DNA of 64,000 nt, taken from the NCBI GenBank assembly GCA_032622095.1, contig CP136067.1, positions 120,439,030 to 120,503,029 of the forward strand, written 5' to 3'. This DNA comes from Siphonodentalium dalli (lineage: Eukaryota; Mollusca; Scaphopoda; Gadilida; Siphonodentaliidae). Below, piece after piece: positions 1 through 12,700 of the stretch. Below the pieces are notes generated by a model. That model was not told the DNA's origin, did not search any database, and saw nothing but the letters and a program-made list of their open reading frames with translations. Position numbers and translations under genes: made by a program. Positions within the stretch are counted from its first letter, which is position 1. Each line of letters begins with the position of its first letter.

Positions 1-25
1 AACAACATTTGGGTACAGTATCCCT
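1..25. mobile_element. Right end of a truncated TTAA-flanked element (family T5)
   Basis: The first bases match the right end of the elements at 34026-34609 and 46255-47195: 'aacaacattt' followed by a (G)GTACAGTAYCCCT terminus. The element is followed by TTAA at 26-29. Only the terminus is in the window. The same TTAA also serves as the left target site of the next element, so two TTAA elements share one site. Confidence 0.6.
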
Positions 26-29
26 TTAA

Positions 30-476
30 AGGTACTCAATCTGATTTAACACTGCTAAATTACTATTTCTTTGGGCTTCGGGGGGTAAAAAATATTTGTT
101 TCTAGTTGAGGAACCCACCCATCAAAGCTCAGAGTGATCAGATATCAATTTTTTAAGTTTGTTATTTCAATTATTTGTGGCCCAGAAACACGCCGTCAAA
201 CGGATGGTCTCGGTCAAAATTGTGGACGAAGATGGACAACTCTAAAAACAAGTGTTAATACGGCCAAATTTCATGAATACTCAAGTGATAATACGGCCAT
301 ATTTCATTGAACAAAATGTTGATAAATAACACGTTTTGGGAAATTTGATACCATAGTTGACAGTGGTTAGCATTATTTTTTTGCAACTAATCGATTCTGA
401 TAACTAAAGCATATTTTGAAGAAATATTGTTGTTGTATCTTGATGATATGGGGACCTCTGATCAGATTGAGTACCT
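30..476. mobile_element. TTAA-flanked MITE, family T4
   Basis: Perfect 16-bp terminal inverted repeats AGGTACTCAATCTGAT (30-45) and its complement (461-476) are flanked by TTAA at 26-29 and 477-480. There is no coding content. TTAA target sites are typical of piggyBac-superfamily transposons, so this is probably a non-autonomous piggyBac-like element; the assignment is inferred from the target site alone. A diverged inverted copy lies at 21519-21912, and an end fragment appears near 51180-51235. Confidence 0.75.
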
Positions 477-558
477 TTAATGATTATCAGCTACATGTAT
501 AACAGAGTTATTTCTTATTCAAGTGACAATACATTACGGCCTTGTGGTTTCAAATTAA

Positions 559-765
559 CCCTTTCAGTGCCAAGTGCGATTTTTGTATCAACCCATATTT
601 CCTTGATCATTTTTCAAATTTATTGATTATAATAATGTGATACATTGATGGAAAGAGATCTAAGAGCTCTTTCCATCTATGTATCACATTATTATAATCA
701 ATAAATTTTAAAAATGATCCAGGAAATATGGGTTGATACAAAAATCGGACTTGGCACTGAAGGGG
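559..765. mobile_element. Palindromic TTAA MITE, family T2
   Basis: The whole 207-bp element is an almost perfect palindrome. It starts CCCTTTCAGTGCCAAG and ends with the complement (one extra G), flanked by TTAA at 555-558 and 766-769. The centre is near 661 (gatctaagagctc). A transcript would fold into a single long hairpin. It is probably a piggyBac-like MITE. A left-end fragment of a related element is fused to another family at 15865-15908. Confidence 0.85.
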
Positions 766-884
766 TTAAGACAATGTTGGCAATGCCTTAGGAAGAGGAG
801 GGTATTCTAAGTGATTTAGCACTTGTCCTCCAATCCCTTTTGTCATAAACTAATTTAATTTATGAACAAATAAAATATGTTTAA

Positions 885-1264
885 CCCTTTACCCAACAGA
901 ACGGCCCTGTGCCAATGCATTATCTTATATATGCGAGTCGACCATAGGTCGCCTCGCATATATAAGAGAATGCATTGGCTTAACACATTAATAATTATAA
1001 AATTGTTAAAGAATGTAAGAAAAAATGGTAAAAAGATTTTTTTTAGGCCAATGCATTCTCTTATATATGCGAGGCGACCTATGGTCGACTCGCATATATA
1101 AGAGAATGCATTGGCACAGGGCATAACTGTAACTATCCCAATGTGGTCAAGGAGCCGTTTCCAATGATATCCATATTTGTATGGTTCTATTGAGACAGAC
1201 CGAAGATATTTTAGGCTGTTGAAGCTTTATTTGGCCGGTTTTGGCCGGTTTGTTGGGTAAAGGG
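885..1264. mobile_element. Double-hairpin TTAA MITE, family T1 (copy 1)
   Basis: The termini are CCCTTTACCCAACA (885) and its complement TGTTGGGTAAAGGG (1251-1264), flanked by TTAA at 881-884 and 1265-1268. Inside are two hairpins (about 914-984 and 1048-1117), each with arms of the type CCAATGCATTCTCTTATATA. They are separated by an AT-rich spacer and are reverse complements of each other, so the core is a palindrome made of two palindromes. The right third is unique sequence containing 'gagacagaccgaagata'. Nearly identical copies lie at 20212-20604, 21003-21386 and 37464-37855. Confidence 0.85.
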
Positions 1265-1268
1265 TTAA

Positions 1269-1671
1269 ACAAATGCCTTGCTCATTTATATCGATATATG
1301 TTACCGGCTATCCACATCAGAGGGTTTCACATCACTTTAACTTGGGCAACACCGGGTAAACCTGCTAGTGATTTGATATACATGTACGTTGCCGGCTTTT
1401 GACCTATTTCACATTTCACTTTCTGCGGTTCCCATGCATGCACATTTCCATTCATCACGTCAGAACTAAAGTGTTCTATCTCCATATTTTCAATTTTGTG
1501 GGAAATCGAGTTTAAAGTTTTGACGCCCCCAGTTCACAAGTTCTCATTCTGTTTTGGAAGAGTGTAAAAATACTATTATATGACAAGTTTCGAGTCAAAA
1601 CATATTATATGTTGGGTTTAATCCCAAAAAAAACAATTTGCATAAAATTTTCAGCTTTTTTTTTTGTGCTA
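1269..1671. other. No gene seen; possible truncated T6 end
   Basis: No convincing coding sequence. Positions 1326-1340 (tttcacatcactttaa) match the right terminus of the T6 repeat family (19847-20177, 44673-45039, 46449-46811), so a truncated T6 copy may end at the TTAA at 1337. The remainder is unassigned. Confidence 0.35.
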
Positions 1672-1673
1672 TA

Positions 1674-3155
1674 CCGTACCGGCCGGTGGATAAATCGCAT
1701 CGTTGGATAATTCGCATTGAATTTTGAAGCTTAAAATGTTGCCCTTTGGCTCTTTCTATTGTATATGTCGCACCTATTTCAGTGGCTTGTAAGGGAACAT
1801 CAAAATGACAGATTGACCTGGATTTAGAGTTATTTTAAGAGCAGGGGAAGCATTTAAAAAAAATAGAATTTATCACAGACGTAAAAATGAACGAACATTC
1901 CACCAATGCTTCAGGTATTCCCAATGTGATTTGGGGGAATTCCCAAGCAGGGGAGATAACATTGGTTCATTTTCATTAGGAGTGTGTGGGAACATGGATT
2001 ATAAAACTTATTATTTTGACCTGAATGATGTTTGGACTAACTCTGGGTGGTTGAGAGTAAAATCAATGTATTAATTAACATTTATTCATCATCAGAATGC
2101 AGCTTTGCCGCGATTTGCTCGTTTGTCTCTACGCATGGCAAAAATCAGTCCCTGATTATTTTCTCGCTAACACCAAACTCTCGTTCTGCGAGCCGATTAC
2201 CATGTTTATTTGCGAATTTTATCACTTTCAACTTGTATGAACTTTCGTAACTTAGACGTTTCCTTTTGATGCCACATTTATCCATTTTGAATTCGAAGAA
2301 AACTGATAGGTATAATGAAGCATGATGTCGTTTGAATAGTTTTAAGGTATGAGGAAAGACACAAAATATCATATCATTTATAGGAATATAAAACTGAGAC
2401 TCGGCTTACTGTTGTTTTAGGATAATGGCCTCGTTAATTTAGTTGTCGCCTGATTGTCACGAAGCATGAATGAAAACGCTTTGGGCTAATAGTGATGCAA
2501 TGTACTCTTCAGTATTAAGTGTCAACTATACTCAACGTGGGGATTAAATGTTTGCGTACAGCATAAAATAATGTTTAGGTAATATAAACAGGAGTTCGCG
2601 GCTTCGCACATAAGCCTCATTAAAATATGAGAACACGCTGTCCAGACATGCATTTAGAGTCAGGGCTTTTATTATGCTCATTCCCAGGCTTTAAATAAAC
2701 ATTCCGATGTGACGTCATCTGCCAGAAGTTTGCAGACATCAAAGGGATCATACCGCAGTCATTGAACGTGGGTCACTCATGCACGTGTTACACAGTCAGG
2801 TCAAGGACGCCCACTGTTTGTGAATTTGCTGCTGTTTGCGGTTGAATTCTTAGATATTAATACATATAATACGATATATATGTTTTAAATGTCGGACAGG
2901 GAATAAAATAAACACAAAGTGCATATGAGGATGGGGTATTTATTTATTTTTTGTATACCGAATTGTATTATTTTATCGCGTTGCAGTTAGTTTGCGTCGG
3001 CATTTTGTCCCGTTGTTTACCTGTGATCGCAGTTGATTCCTCAAAATTCGTCTGAAAATATGCCCCTCATTGACTTACCGATCTATAAGTCGCAGGAGGA
3101 TTTTAGTAGGGCAAATTGGATTAAAAAGATGCAACTTATACACCGGCCGGTACGG
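1674..3155 (-). mobile_element. pogo/Tigger-like DNA transposon (degenerate)
   Basis: Perfect 15-bp inverted repeats CCGTACCGGCCGGTG (1674-1688) and CACCGGCCGGTACGG (3141-3155) are bordered by TA on both sides (1672-1673, 3156-3157), the Tc1/mariner target site. The termini continue with imperfect 'ATAARTYGCATC'-type sequence, a style seen at pogo/Tigger ends. The interior contains a short remnant of a DNA-binding domain on the minus strand (next entry). At 1482 bp with no long ORF it is a dead or internally deleted copy. Confidence 0.8.
2145..2285 (-). pseudogene. N-terminal HTH remnant of a Tigger/Brinker-type transposase
   Basis: From the ATG at 2285 the minus strand reads a basic start followed by RLSYESSYKLKVIKFANKHG and AEREFGVSEKIIRD, then a stop. 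The 'SY..SYKLKVI.FA..HGN..A.R.FGVSEK..RDW' pattern is the BrkDBD/pogo-type helix-turn-helix found at the start of Tigger transposases. The tryptophan expected after RD falls at the stop, and nothing recognisable follows. Its position inside a TA-flanked element supports transposase origin over a host exon. Confidence 0.6.
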
Positions 3156-3702
3156 TAGTGGTTTTTGTGTTTTTCAATCATATAAACGTACAAAAATCCC
3201 AAATCACGACATTTTCTTTTAACCGAATAATTATCCTAGAAATAAGATATTCACACCTAGGTGTGAGAAAACATTATTTCCAACTAGTCACTTCACTGGC
3301 ACTCTGCCAATTTCGGGTTCCATTGCTTTCTATTGAAGGTCAGATAACATTTTAGCACTGAAATGTATTTAATCACGTGGTACAAAATAAATAGATTCAT
3401 TGGTCCAGAGTGGAGATAGAACAATATAGCACTGTCAAAAAAGTGATTTTTTGAGATGGAACATATTTACAGAGCCTATCATTCAAATTTGGTATGCGTT
3501 AGACACAATATCTGGTGATTTTCGGACAGGAAATCCTGTGCCGAATCGAAAGATACCAATATCTCATTTTCCCGCCAAAATGGAATTCTGATGTGACGCA
3601 TTGTCAATTTTGTCCAACTTAAAATTTATCCATTTAATATTTTTGTGCAGGTTTCTTTATATTTTGTTTGGGTCGTGAGATAGTCACAGCTAAGAAACTC
3701 AC

Positions 3703-3796
3703 CAGAGAAGTGTTGAAATATTCGGATATAACTGCTGAATCTGTGTACCGTCAACCACTGTGCTACTTCACTTGCCGATGACGTAACTTGCAATGG
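3703..3796 (-). CDS. TFCP2: TFCP2-like exon 11 (start of SAM-like domain)
   Basis: The 94-bp exon between TTTCAG and G|GTGAGTTT encodes [20 protein letters not shown] followed by FQHFSG. It aligns with the 'EAQQWLxxxRFSxFxxxFxxFSG' start of the SAM-like oligomerisation domain of LSF proteins. It ends in phase 1, so at least one more coding exon is required. I did not find it between here and position 1. Confidence 0.85.
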
Positions 3797-6700
3797 CTGA
3801 AAGTTAAATTCTTGTTGAATGTCTTTGTTTAACACTTTCATGACACGGCCTGTACTGTTGCAGCATTAAATATCCTGGGCTAGTGTATTCTCTTATATAT
3901 GCAAGTCTCCCATAGGGAGCCTTTCTATAATGAACGTATTCTCCACCCATTTACTAAAGTATACATTGATGGTCTATTATTCATCTGGAGGGGTTTTCAG
4001 GAAAAAGAACAGATATTGCAAGAACAGATGGAGTCCTATTTATTTATTGGAGGGAAATGATCAGGCTATTTAAAGCACCTCAAGGAGTTCTCAATGGCAA
4101 TATCAAGTTATTGGAATTTTGAATCTTAACTAAAAAACACAAGTTCTACGAATGACAATGTATTGGTATATCACCTATAATCATACCCATTTCTTGAGAT
4201 GTCCAAATTTTGCTCATTACAGTATTTACCAGAATATTTATGCCAAGTGCTGCATTAGGCATTTTATTTTTTATTACTTGGTTCATGGATTGTTTTGGCT
4301 AAAAGGTAGAGGAGGTGGGAGGGGAAAAAAATAAAGGTAGAGGAGGTGGGAGGGGAAAAAAATAAAGGTAGGGGAGGTGGGAGGGGAAAAAAATAAAAAT
4401 AAAATCTGTATAATTATTTTTAAAATTTAAATTGTCAAAAAATAGGGTTAGGAGAAATAAAATACTTGCTGTATAATAATCTCCTCATCTAAAACAAGCC
4501 ACCATATCACCTATAGCTATGGTTTGCCCTTGTCCACTTGTAGAGGCAAATATTTTTTTTTTATTTGGATGTGTCTTTAAAGCAAGATACTGATAGATGA
4601 AAAATATCGCCAAAATCAAAGTCTATCATGTTGTTGACATTCAATACCATAATGATCGCCAGGAGGCTTTGCTGTTCAACTGATGTTGAATATTGTATGC
4701 AAACTTACACTTTAAAAAAAAAAAAATTATGTCAGCATTAATATTCCCATTGGCAGAAATAAAAACAACCAAAAACTAAAATTTTATTATTTTTGACAAA
4801 CAGCTATTTTTTGGGTAGGGAAATCCGTAAACCAAGTAATAAAAAATAAAATGCCTTACAACTAATGTTTTCTTGTGTTTTAAAACCAAGAGATTACTTT
4901 CAGATGACTTAAGTGCTGCCAAAACTGTTGAATTTTAAAAATTAATTTAAGACGAAAAAAATGCAGCGCACCGCAACTGATCATGATCAAGGCTAGTTGT
5001 ATTTTAGAGTTATTGTTCCTTGCTTAAAACACAACACAGGCTTTCCAATTACACTAATGTCTGCAAACAATGGCTTCTATTTTTCATGTTCTTCTAGATT
5101 ATACTGGTTTAACAAACTTTATATAATTTTTCAGCTGTACAGACGACGAGTGGCTTCCGTATATTTAACTAACATACCGGTACCCCGATTACATATTACC
5201 TGTAGATGAGATGAGGGTGAGGTGGGTGAATCTTTGATGGTCGATGATGACACCAGGGATAGGACGTCGACACAATCCTGGAGTCGCAGCGCCGGACTGG
5301 ATGATATACTTGATTCAGCACTAATTGGAGATCTGTTGATATAAAAATAATTTCTCCCATTCAATTATATAACCCTTTCATAACGTGAGCGGCGCTTGTG
5401 TAGCATTAAAGATCCTGTGCCAGTGCATTCTCTTATATATGCGAGGCTCCCTTTATATATAAGATAATGCACTGACTTGCACAGCTCAAAGTAAATATCG
5501 TTAGGTCAATATATTCTCTTATATATGTGAGGCTCCCTATAGGAAACTCGTATATATAAGAGAATGCATTGGGTTTTCGCAAAATTTCAGAAAGATTCAG
5601 TCACGGAAGGGTTAAGTCAAGCTGCAAAACAGAGTTCAGTCCCCTCGCTACGCTATTTCTGACCGCTGCCGGCATGTGTATTTTCTTAATTAAATCTAAC
5701 ATTTTTTATTGAAGCGTTTTGTCAGTTGCAATTCATTCTGGCTTGATCTAGACCATGGTTCGCGCTGCCACTTGCCAAATTTGCCAATGGCAAAAATAAT
5801 TCACATTTGGCAAAAAATATTTTCATTTGGCAAGTCAATTTTTAATTCCTCAAGCAATTTGAAAAATACTGGTCAATCAATACCATTAATTTCAGGAAAC
5901 TCTTACAACATAATTATATTAGTGGTGTTTTTATAAGGTTTAGGAAAAGTGACGTAATGGCCGTAACTCCGCACCAAAGTAGGCGGACCTGGTCGGTTTT
6001 CAAACTCAATCAAGATATTGTGGAGCAAGTCTTATGTTCCGAATATCAACAAAATCAGTTGATATTTGTTCAAGTTATCACACTATTGCCATCAGTAGAT
6101 GCCTGCAGCCCGCGAATGGACATCGCCGAACAAAAGTTCAAGATTTGGAAAAACTCAACCAATAAAATTAAATACTAACGCTGCATTCAGTGAAAATTTT
6201 GATGAACTGTGGGAAACTGATGAGGTGTATGTCCCTGGCGTCCCGGGGTCACCGTTAGCATAGCTCGTAACAGGCACGGGAGACATAGGTGGTTCACAGA
6301 TAGGAACCTAAAAATAGACACAGCAAAACGAACATTAAAGTTATTGCATAGCTCATTGGTTCATAGTTATTTGGTGTAGAAATACAAGATAGTTACGAAA
6401 CGATTTAATAGTAGACAAAATACGCATGATGCAGATTTATAAAACCAATCAACGATTAAAACGTGGTCATTGAGTTCATTTTCAAAGCCAAAATATTTTG
6501 AAATTTTTGCTTAAATATTGGAAAAGAGTGGAGACTTGGATTCAAATTGATTTCGGAAGATTAACATTAGAACTGTCATTACAAGTAGAAATTTATTGAT
6601 AAATATTGAGTTTGAAATCGATGGTCTGTTTCCTGTTTTAAAGCATGGCCACCGACCAGTCCTCTCAATGATTTTTTTGTTCATCATCCATTTTATCAGT

Positions 6701-9700
6701 TGTTGAACAATTTAACCCGGAATTGTGTACCAGATTTTAAAAATTTACTCGATTGATTGGCATTATAATTTTAGGAATCGGTTCAGGTTTATATATATAT
6801 ATTTGTTTTACTCATTTTAATAACATGCTCCTGTGGCCTTGATTGCCTTTATAATTGACCTAGATCAACCCTGTGTGTTACTCAGATACTCACTTCTGCA
6901 AGAACTGTACATTCATATGATGGCTGATATTTTCCCTGGAAATATAAATGAACAAATAAGCAGGAATGTAGCTAGAAGGTCTCGTTGGGCGGGGGGGTTC
7001 ACAAACCAGACCAAACTCCCATAATTTGATAATTTTAACTGGTACTCAAACTTTCCATCTGTTGGAACTTTCAACCAGATACTAGGGCTTCACGGTATCC
7101 ACCTTCAATATACCGACTACGATATGTATAGGATATTCCCCGAGCTGTCGGGCATTCGGAGAAATAATTATTTGATTATTTGGACGAATGCCCGACAGCG
7201 AGGGTAATATCTGGCTTAATCCTCAGTATTTAAAGAATAACAAGACGAAATTTAATTTTACCTATATTTTTACTTTGAAATTTGTCAATGACATTACAAT
7301 GTATGATATATTTAATTAAAGGTAAATGAAAAATTTAACGAAAAATGTGAACATGACCATTAAACAATTTCCGAGTCTGTCAGACAAATAAAGATTTGTA
7401 CGCAAATTCAGTTGCCACTTTAAATAGTGATCTGGAGATTTGGAATTAAAATCGTCATTAAAAATGTGTCAATCGACCCCCCCCCCCATTACATAGTTAT
7501 GTGTTATCAGCATGGCGTTCATTTTATAAGCGAAATAAACATCACAAGCACCCGGAGGTAAATGACAATCCAGCCGATGATCCAACTGATGTTTCCGTTA
7601 ATATTGGAATAAAAAATATATATAAAATTCTTTCGAGGAGTCGTTTTCGTATTGTACTGATTATCGGATTTATTTCCATGAATTCGAAGTTGGATTTACA
7701 AGGAGTTCTTGACCAACGTAAGTTATCGAATGAGGTTTATTTACTATAAATATATAGTAGTCATTACCTGTATAAAACGATCTTCAATTTCAGCATTTTG
7801 ACATAAAATTCTTAACATTTTATTAAAATTCATGTAATCAACGTAACTAATCCACTTAAGTTATAGTGTGGTGTACCCAACATTACAAACTGATTTGGAT
7901 TATCAACATTTAAATATTTAACATTTACCAGAAAATTATAGCGTGCGAGTGATTCCGTGTTATAAGAAGGCTCCACATTCGTAAGTTTTTCATTATTAGA
8001 ACAAGTCTCAAATACAATGAAAATGTGTCGTTAAAGACACGGGCGGCGTTGGCGGTGGGTATGCTGTTAAAATATTCACATCCGTCAAAAAACGCCATAA
8101 ATAGTGAAATATAGACAGACTTTGTTCTTATAGCAATCAGAAATATGACATAAACAGTATGTTATTGTCGATTTTTCCCCTTGAGTATGTAAACAAAAGC
8201 AAAACACGTTACGTTTCCTGGCTTTTGTTTAGATCCGGATATGGTAAACATAAAGAGCGTTATTTATTACTGTTTTCCTGATATGGAAATAATAAAGAGC
8301 GTTTATATCATTGTTCTGGTGGAAGTGACGATTATAAAATAATTTACCCCCCCCCCAATAAGTGAATTCTTTAACTATTTCTAGGCTACAGTCTCTATAC
8401 TTGAATGTGGGAAGATTTTTCGACCATTTCTTCGTGAAAATCATTAATTGTTTTTTTTTTGTATTGACTTGAAGTTTCCAAGCTTCTGCATAATCGACAA
8501 AGGCGAGGAGAGCCCCACTGATATACCGGCTTCGTGTGCTCTGAAAATAAATGTTAATATAACATATATTTTCAGCTGTTTTAAATATTTCGCACACAAG
8601 TGAGAGAAAAACGCTCTTTATTCATACCATACCAGGAATGTATTAATAAGGAACGCTCTTTATTGTTCCATGCCAAGGAAGTTGGGGAACCGAACTTTCT
8701 CAATTCAATCTGTTGAACTAGGCTCTATGTGGCATACAAATTTAAGGCCTTATACGAATATGACAAACGCGAGCATAATTTAGACCTTCAAACCACTTAT
8801 TCCCATAATCACACTGATAACTTAAATTATAAATATTAAATATTTGTTTGTTCGCAACCAAATTACGACACTGACTTAACATATGTGGCGTTGAGCAATG
8901 CATTTGCTATGCATATTGTCCAAACTCACACAAGAGCAGACTTCAATTTTAGCTTGTACATTGTTTTTAATTAGTTGTGGAACTCAGGGGACTATTTGTT
9001 AACAGCATCAGTTTGCCCTACCATCATCAGAGCAATTCAGCAGGACCCAACCGCATCATAGCAGATAGGATAGGATAGGATAATTTTATTTACAATACAC
9101 ATATGAATAGTACAATAAATTAACATATAACTAGGTAATAATTCAGTATATTGCTGGACCACTTGACCGGGGGTGATATATATTTTTCTAGTCCGAATTG
9201 TCTAACATTGATGTAAAATTGTTGTTATTACATTAAACAAATTCCACCCACCGTCTTTCTTGGTATCCCTATGATCATTATAATCACTTAACACTGTTCA
9301 GTTTCTTATTTGATTGATTGATTGGTCACACCAATTTTACATTCCGGTGTGTCAGCAAGTGGAGAACACATCAAACAATTACTTGCAATTGTTATGATAA
9401 TACCTGGGGAATATTTTAATATTCCAGTTATTGTTAAAATAATGCACACTTATTGTTTAAATAATCCACAGCTATTGTTACCAGTGGGCAATCAGCTGGA
9501 TATTGTGCAAGGGAGAACAATAGAAAATATGGCGACTGTGGATTAATTGATGAAATACCGCGGTATGACTAAATACCATCAAGAATAATTTCCAAACATT
9601 TTGCTAGTCAAGATCCTTTGGAATATGCAGTACGCAATTTAATATTTGAGTGTGAATGTAGTGTCACGTCGACACACGCAAATAGGACAACGCAATGCAT

Positions 9701-12700
9701 TTCACTTGTGATCATAACTAATTTGAGCTGCATATATGAGACGACTATAAACACACACCCTTCATTATACAACTCGTTGACACTCCCTTTGTTGTGAATG
9801 CTTTTAGCGCTTTCTTCAGTTTTGCTCTGGGCGTCTTGTTGGGTTGGTTATACCTTCTCGTATCGCTGGTTATCGTTTCATCTCGCTGGTTCTCTTTCAT
9901 TACTTACAAGCACGCGTTATTGCCTCAGAATATATTAAATTTGTTGACATTTGCTGTTGTAAAACCGACTAAAAGAAGAAAATATAGCGTGCCGCGATAT
10001 ACCAACTATTCAAGTAATCCAATACCGACTACAAGGTATTAAAAATAAAACCGCGGTATGACTAAATACCGAAAAACCGTGAAGCCCTACCAGACACCCA
10101 CCTAAGGTACGTTGGAAAATTATGATATTTCCTGGTTACGGCATAAAATTTCTTATATTTTTATTAACTGTATTTCCCCAAACCATGAGATTATATGGAG
10201 GTTGGGGGAGAATGGGGTTTAAGGCCTCAAATCTGGAGACTCACAGGCAAAACTGGAGATTATACAGGCCTGATGCCAAAGGGTTAATTGTGACTCACAA
10301 TCTAACGCCTAAAAGAATATTATCAATCAGAACATCAGGCGTGCTAGCATCACCAAATTCATCCTCGAGGGACCTCATGCTGCATGGCTTCATCGTCTTT
10401 TCAGTCCAAAAAAGCTTTGAATATCGGTTGGGTTGATGCTGTTTTGGACCGAGTGCTGTCCCGTTACTCTTCTATAATGGGCTTTAGTTCAAAATACATA
10501 CTATATTAAGGCATGGAGCTGGGGCATTCACATGAACTCCTGCATGTGATTAATCATCAGACATGTCCGTCATTAATCTGACTTCAAAATGATATATCAT
10601 TTACCGTGATATAAAAAGGTAAAGTGGTGATACGATCGATTAATGTAATGTTTACATACATTTTTCTGATAGCCCGACAAATGAAAATTCTCTGGAAAAC
10701 AATGCTTTGTTTCCTTATAAATCCTGTCACGCTTGGGAAAGGCAGGCCATTTGACCTATCCAAAGACATGCAAGCATGATAACTCCTGCCCACGATTCGG
10801 GGCATAAAATCCGTTATAGAAGAGTAACGGGATAGGACTCGGTCCAAAACAGCATCAACACAAATGATATCCTAAGCTGTTTTGTACCGAGAAGACTTGG
10901 TCTAGTATTCTGTGTGTTTTAAAAAAACAAACAAAACAATTCATAAGATTGGGCACCTCGATTATACATTGTGTCAATTTGTGGATATAGAGAAAATAAA
11001 CTACAAAGAACAGAAACTTTCTAAAGAAGTTTCTAAAGAAATTAAAAAAAAATAATTCGATATTAAAGCAGGCCTAAGCAGAATGAGGTCCCCAGAGGGT
11101 GAATTTGGTGATGATAGCCTGCTGTGAGGGTAGTGTCAATAAATTCACCCTCAGGGGACCTCATTCTGCTGTTCAGCACCATATTTTGAAGCCTGCATAG
11201 CATACCTTATCAGACTCAGATCTCTTTTCCAGCTTGTCTCGGTCCGTTTTGTTTTTTCTGTCAGCACCTTTTGGCTTAAAAAGAGAAAAAGAAATAAAGT
11301 CAATTACCAAATAATTAATATATATATGGAATGGACTCAGTTTGAGCATTGAATGTTTCAAATGTAACTGCCTCAGTGAGCACGAACAAATTGAAATGGT
11401 CATGTATCGATCAGAATGGCACATTTGGATGTCCCTCAATTCAGATCAAGCTTGAAAATCGGTCAAAATCGGTCCCGATTTTCATCAATGTCGGCATTCG
11501 AACCCATAGCAACCTCATCTAGTCAAGATTATGATGAATTTATCCACGACCTATCCACCTCGGATATGGCGACATCATTAAAAAGGAAACCCTTTCACTG
11601 AGAGTTGAGAAGCATAAAACAAAAGCTTTAAAATATCTGACAGCCCGCAAAGGTGGCTACACTGCTGTATCTCAAAACAGTTAGAGAATATGGGTCTTAT
11701 TTAACAAAGTCTCTACACCTAATTATTCTACACATACACCATATAAAACGACCCCCCAAACCGCCAATGATATAATGAAAATATGCCTCTTAAAAGCTGG
11801 TTAAAAATGATATGCACAGTAGACAAATTTTGGACTTACCTTAAATACTTTTACTTGACAAGATGCACAGTTGATAAGTTTTGGTTTGCCATCACCATGG
11901 CTGTAGGTCTCCACTTGTATTCGAAATGGAACCCCTTTCTCGCCACCATGTTTCTTGGCAGTGAATTCGGTGCTGATGCAGTTGACCTTTGCATGCACTC
12001 CCGCTTCTTTGGATGGATCCCAAAAGAACTCAGCTGTGTTGACCTTCTCAAGGTCATGCCTCACATCCCAAATTCCGTATGAACCAGGAATATCTGGAAG
12101 AAAAAAAAGAAGACAATAAACACTACGAAGTGATGGAGAATTGAATTACTGTTTAACCCTTTGCAGTCCATAAACATGTGGATTGCATTTAATTATTGCT
12201 TGATATAACTTCATTTTAATTCTTATTTAACCCAAGACCTTCGAAGCGGGTTTATGTAAAATAAAAAAGATTCATGTGCGAAAAGTTTGTAAAACAACTA
12301 TCATCAACAAGTACATTTCAAAAGAAAACGACAATGTTCAAATTGTATTTATTAATAACTCTCAAAAAATGAGATTTTGCATATGTAAACATTATGTAAA
12401 CATTATGTAAACATTATGTAAACATTATGTAAACATTATGTAAACATTATGTAAACATTATGTAAACATTATGTAAACATTATGTAAACATTATGTAAAC
12501 ATTATGTAAACATTACAGGTTAGAGTACATTACCGATCAATGTCCAATTGGTCAAATAATATTCCAAAGTTTAACAAAAACTTGACATTAAACATTGAAA
12601 AAAGTCAAAGCATTGAAAAATAGTTTTAAATTAATATGTAGACTAAAATATCGAAATTATTTTATAAGCTATAGTGCGATAACTTTAACAGTTTTGTTAA

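Larger units (their letters stand above)
7083..10089. mobile_element. hAT-like transposon, 3.0 kb, non-coding
   Basis: Inverted termini TAGGGCTTCACGGT (7083) and ACCGTGAAGCCCTA (10076-10089) are flanked by near-identical 8-bp direct repeats CCAGATAC (7075-7082) and CCAGACAC (10090-10097). An 8-bp duplication indicates the hAT superfamily. A subterminal block 'ccgcggtatgactaaatacc' occurs twice near the right end (about 9559 and 10052). No transposase is recognisable. The interior carries an RT fragment, two 42-bp dimers and a LINE tail. Confidence 0.78.

Noticed and set aside
559-765. microRNA precursor
   Set aside because: The hairpin is a TTAA-flanked MITE with related fragments elsewhere; no evidence for processing.
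877-1124. Short ORFs across the hairpin modules (repeated peptides such as [11 protein letters not shown] and YIRECIGL) here and at many other sites
   Set aside because: They are translations of the palindromic MITE cores, appear in both strands equally, and recur wherever the hairpin occurs.
12383-12514. CRISPR-like array
   Set aside because: The 11-bp units are contiguous without spacers; it is a simple minisatellite in an animal intron.
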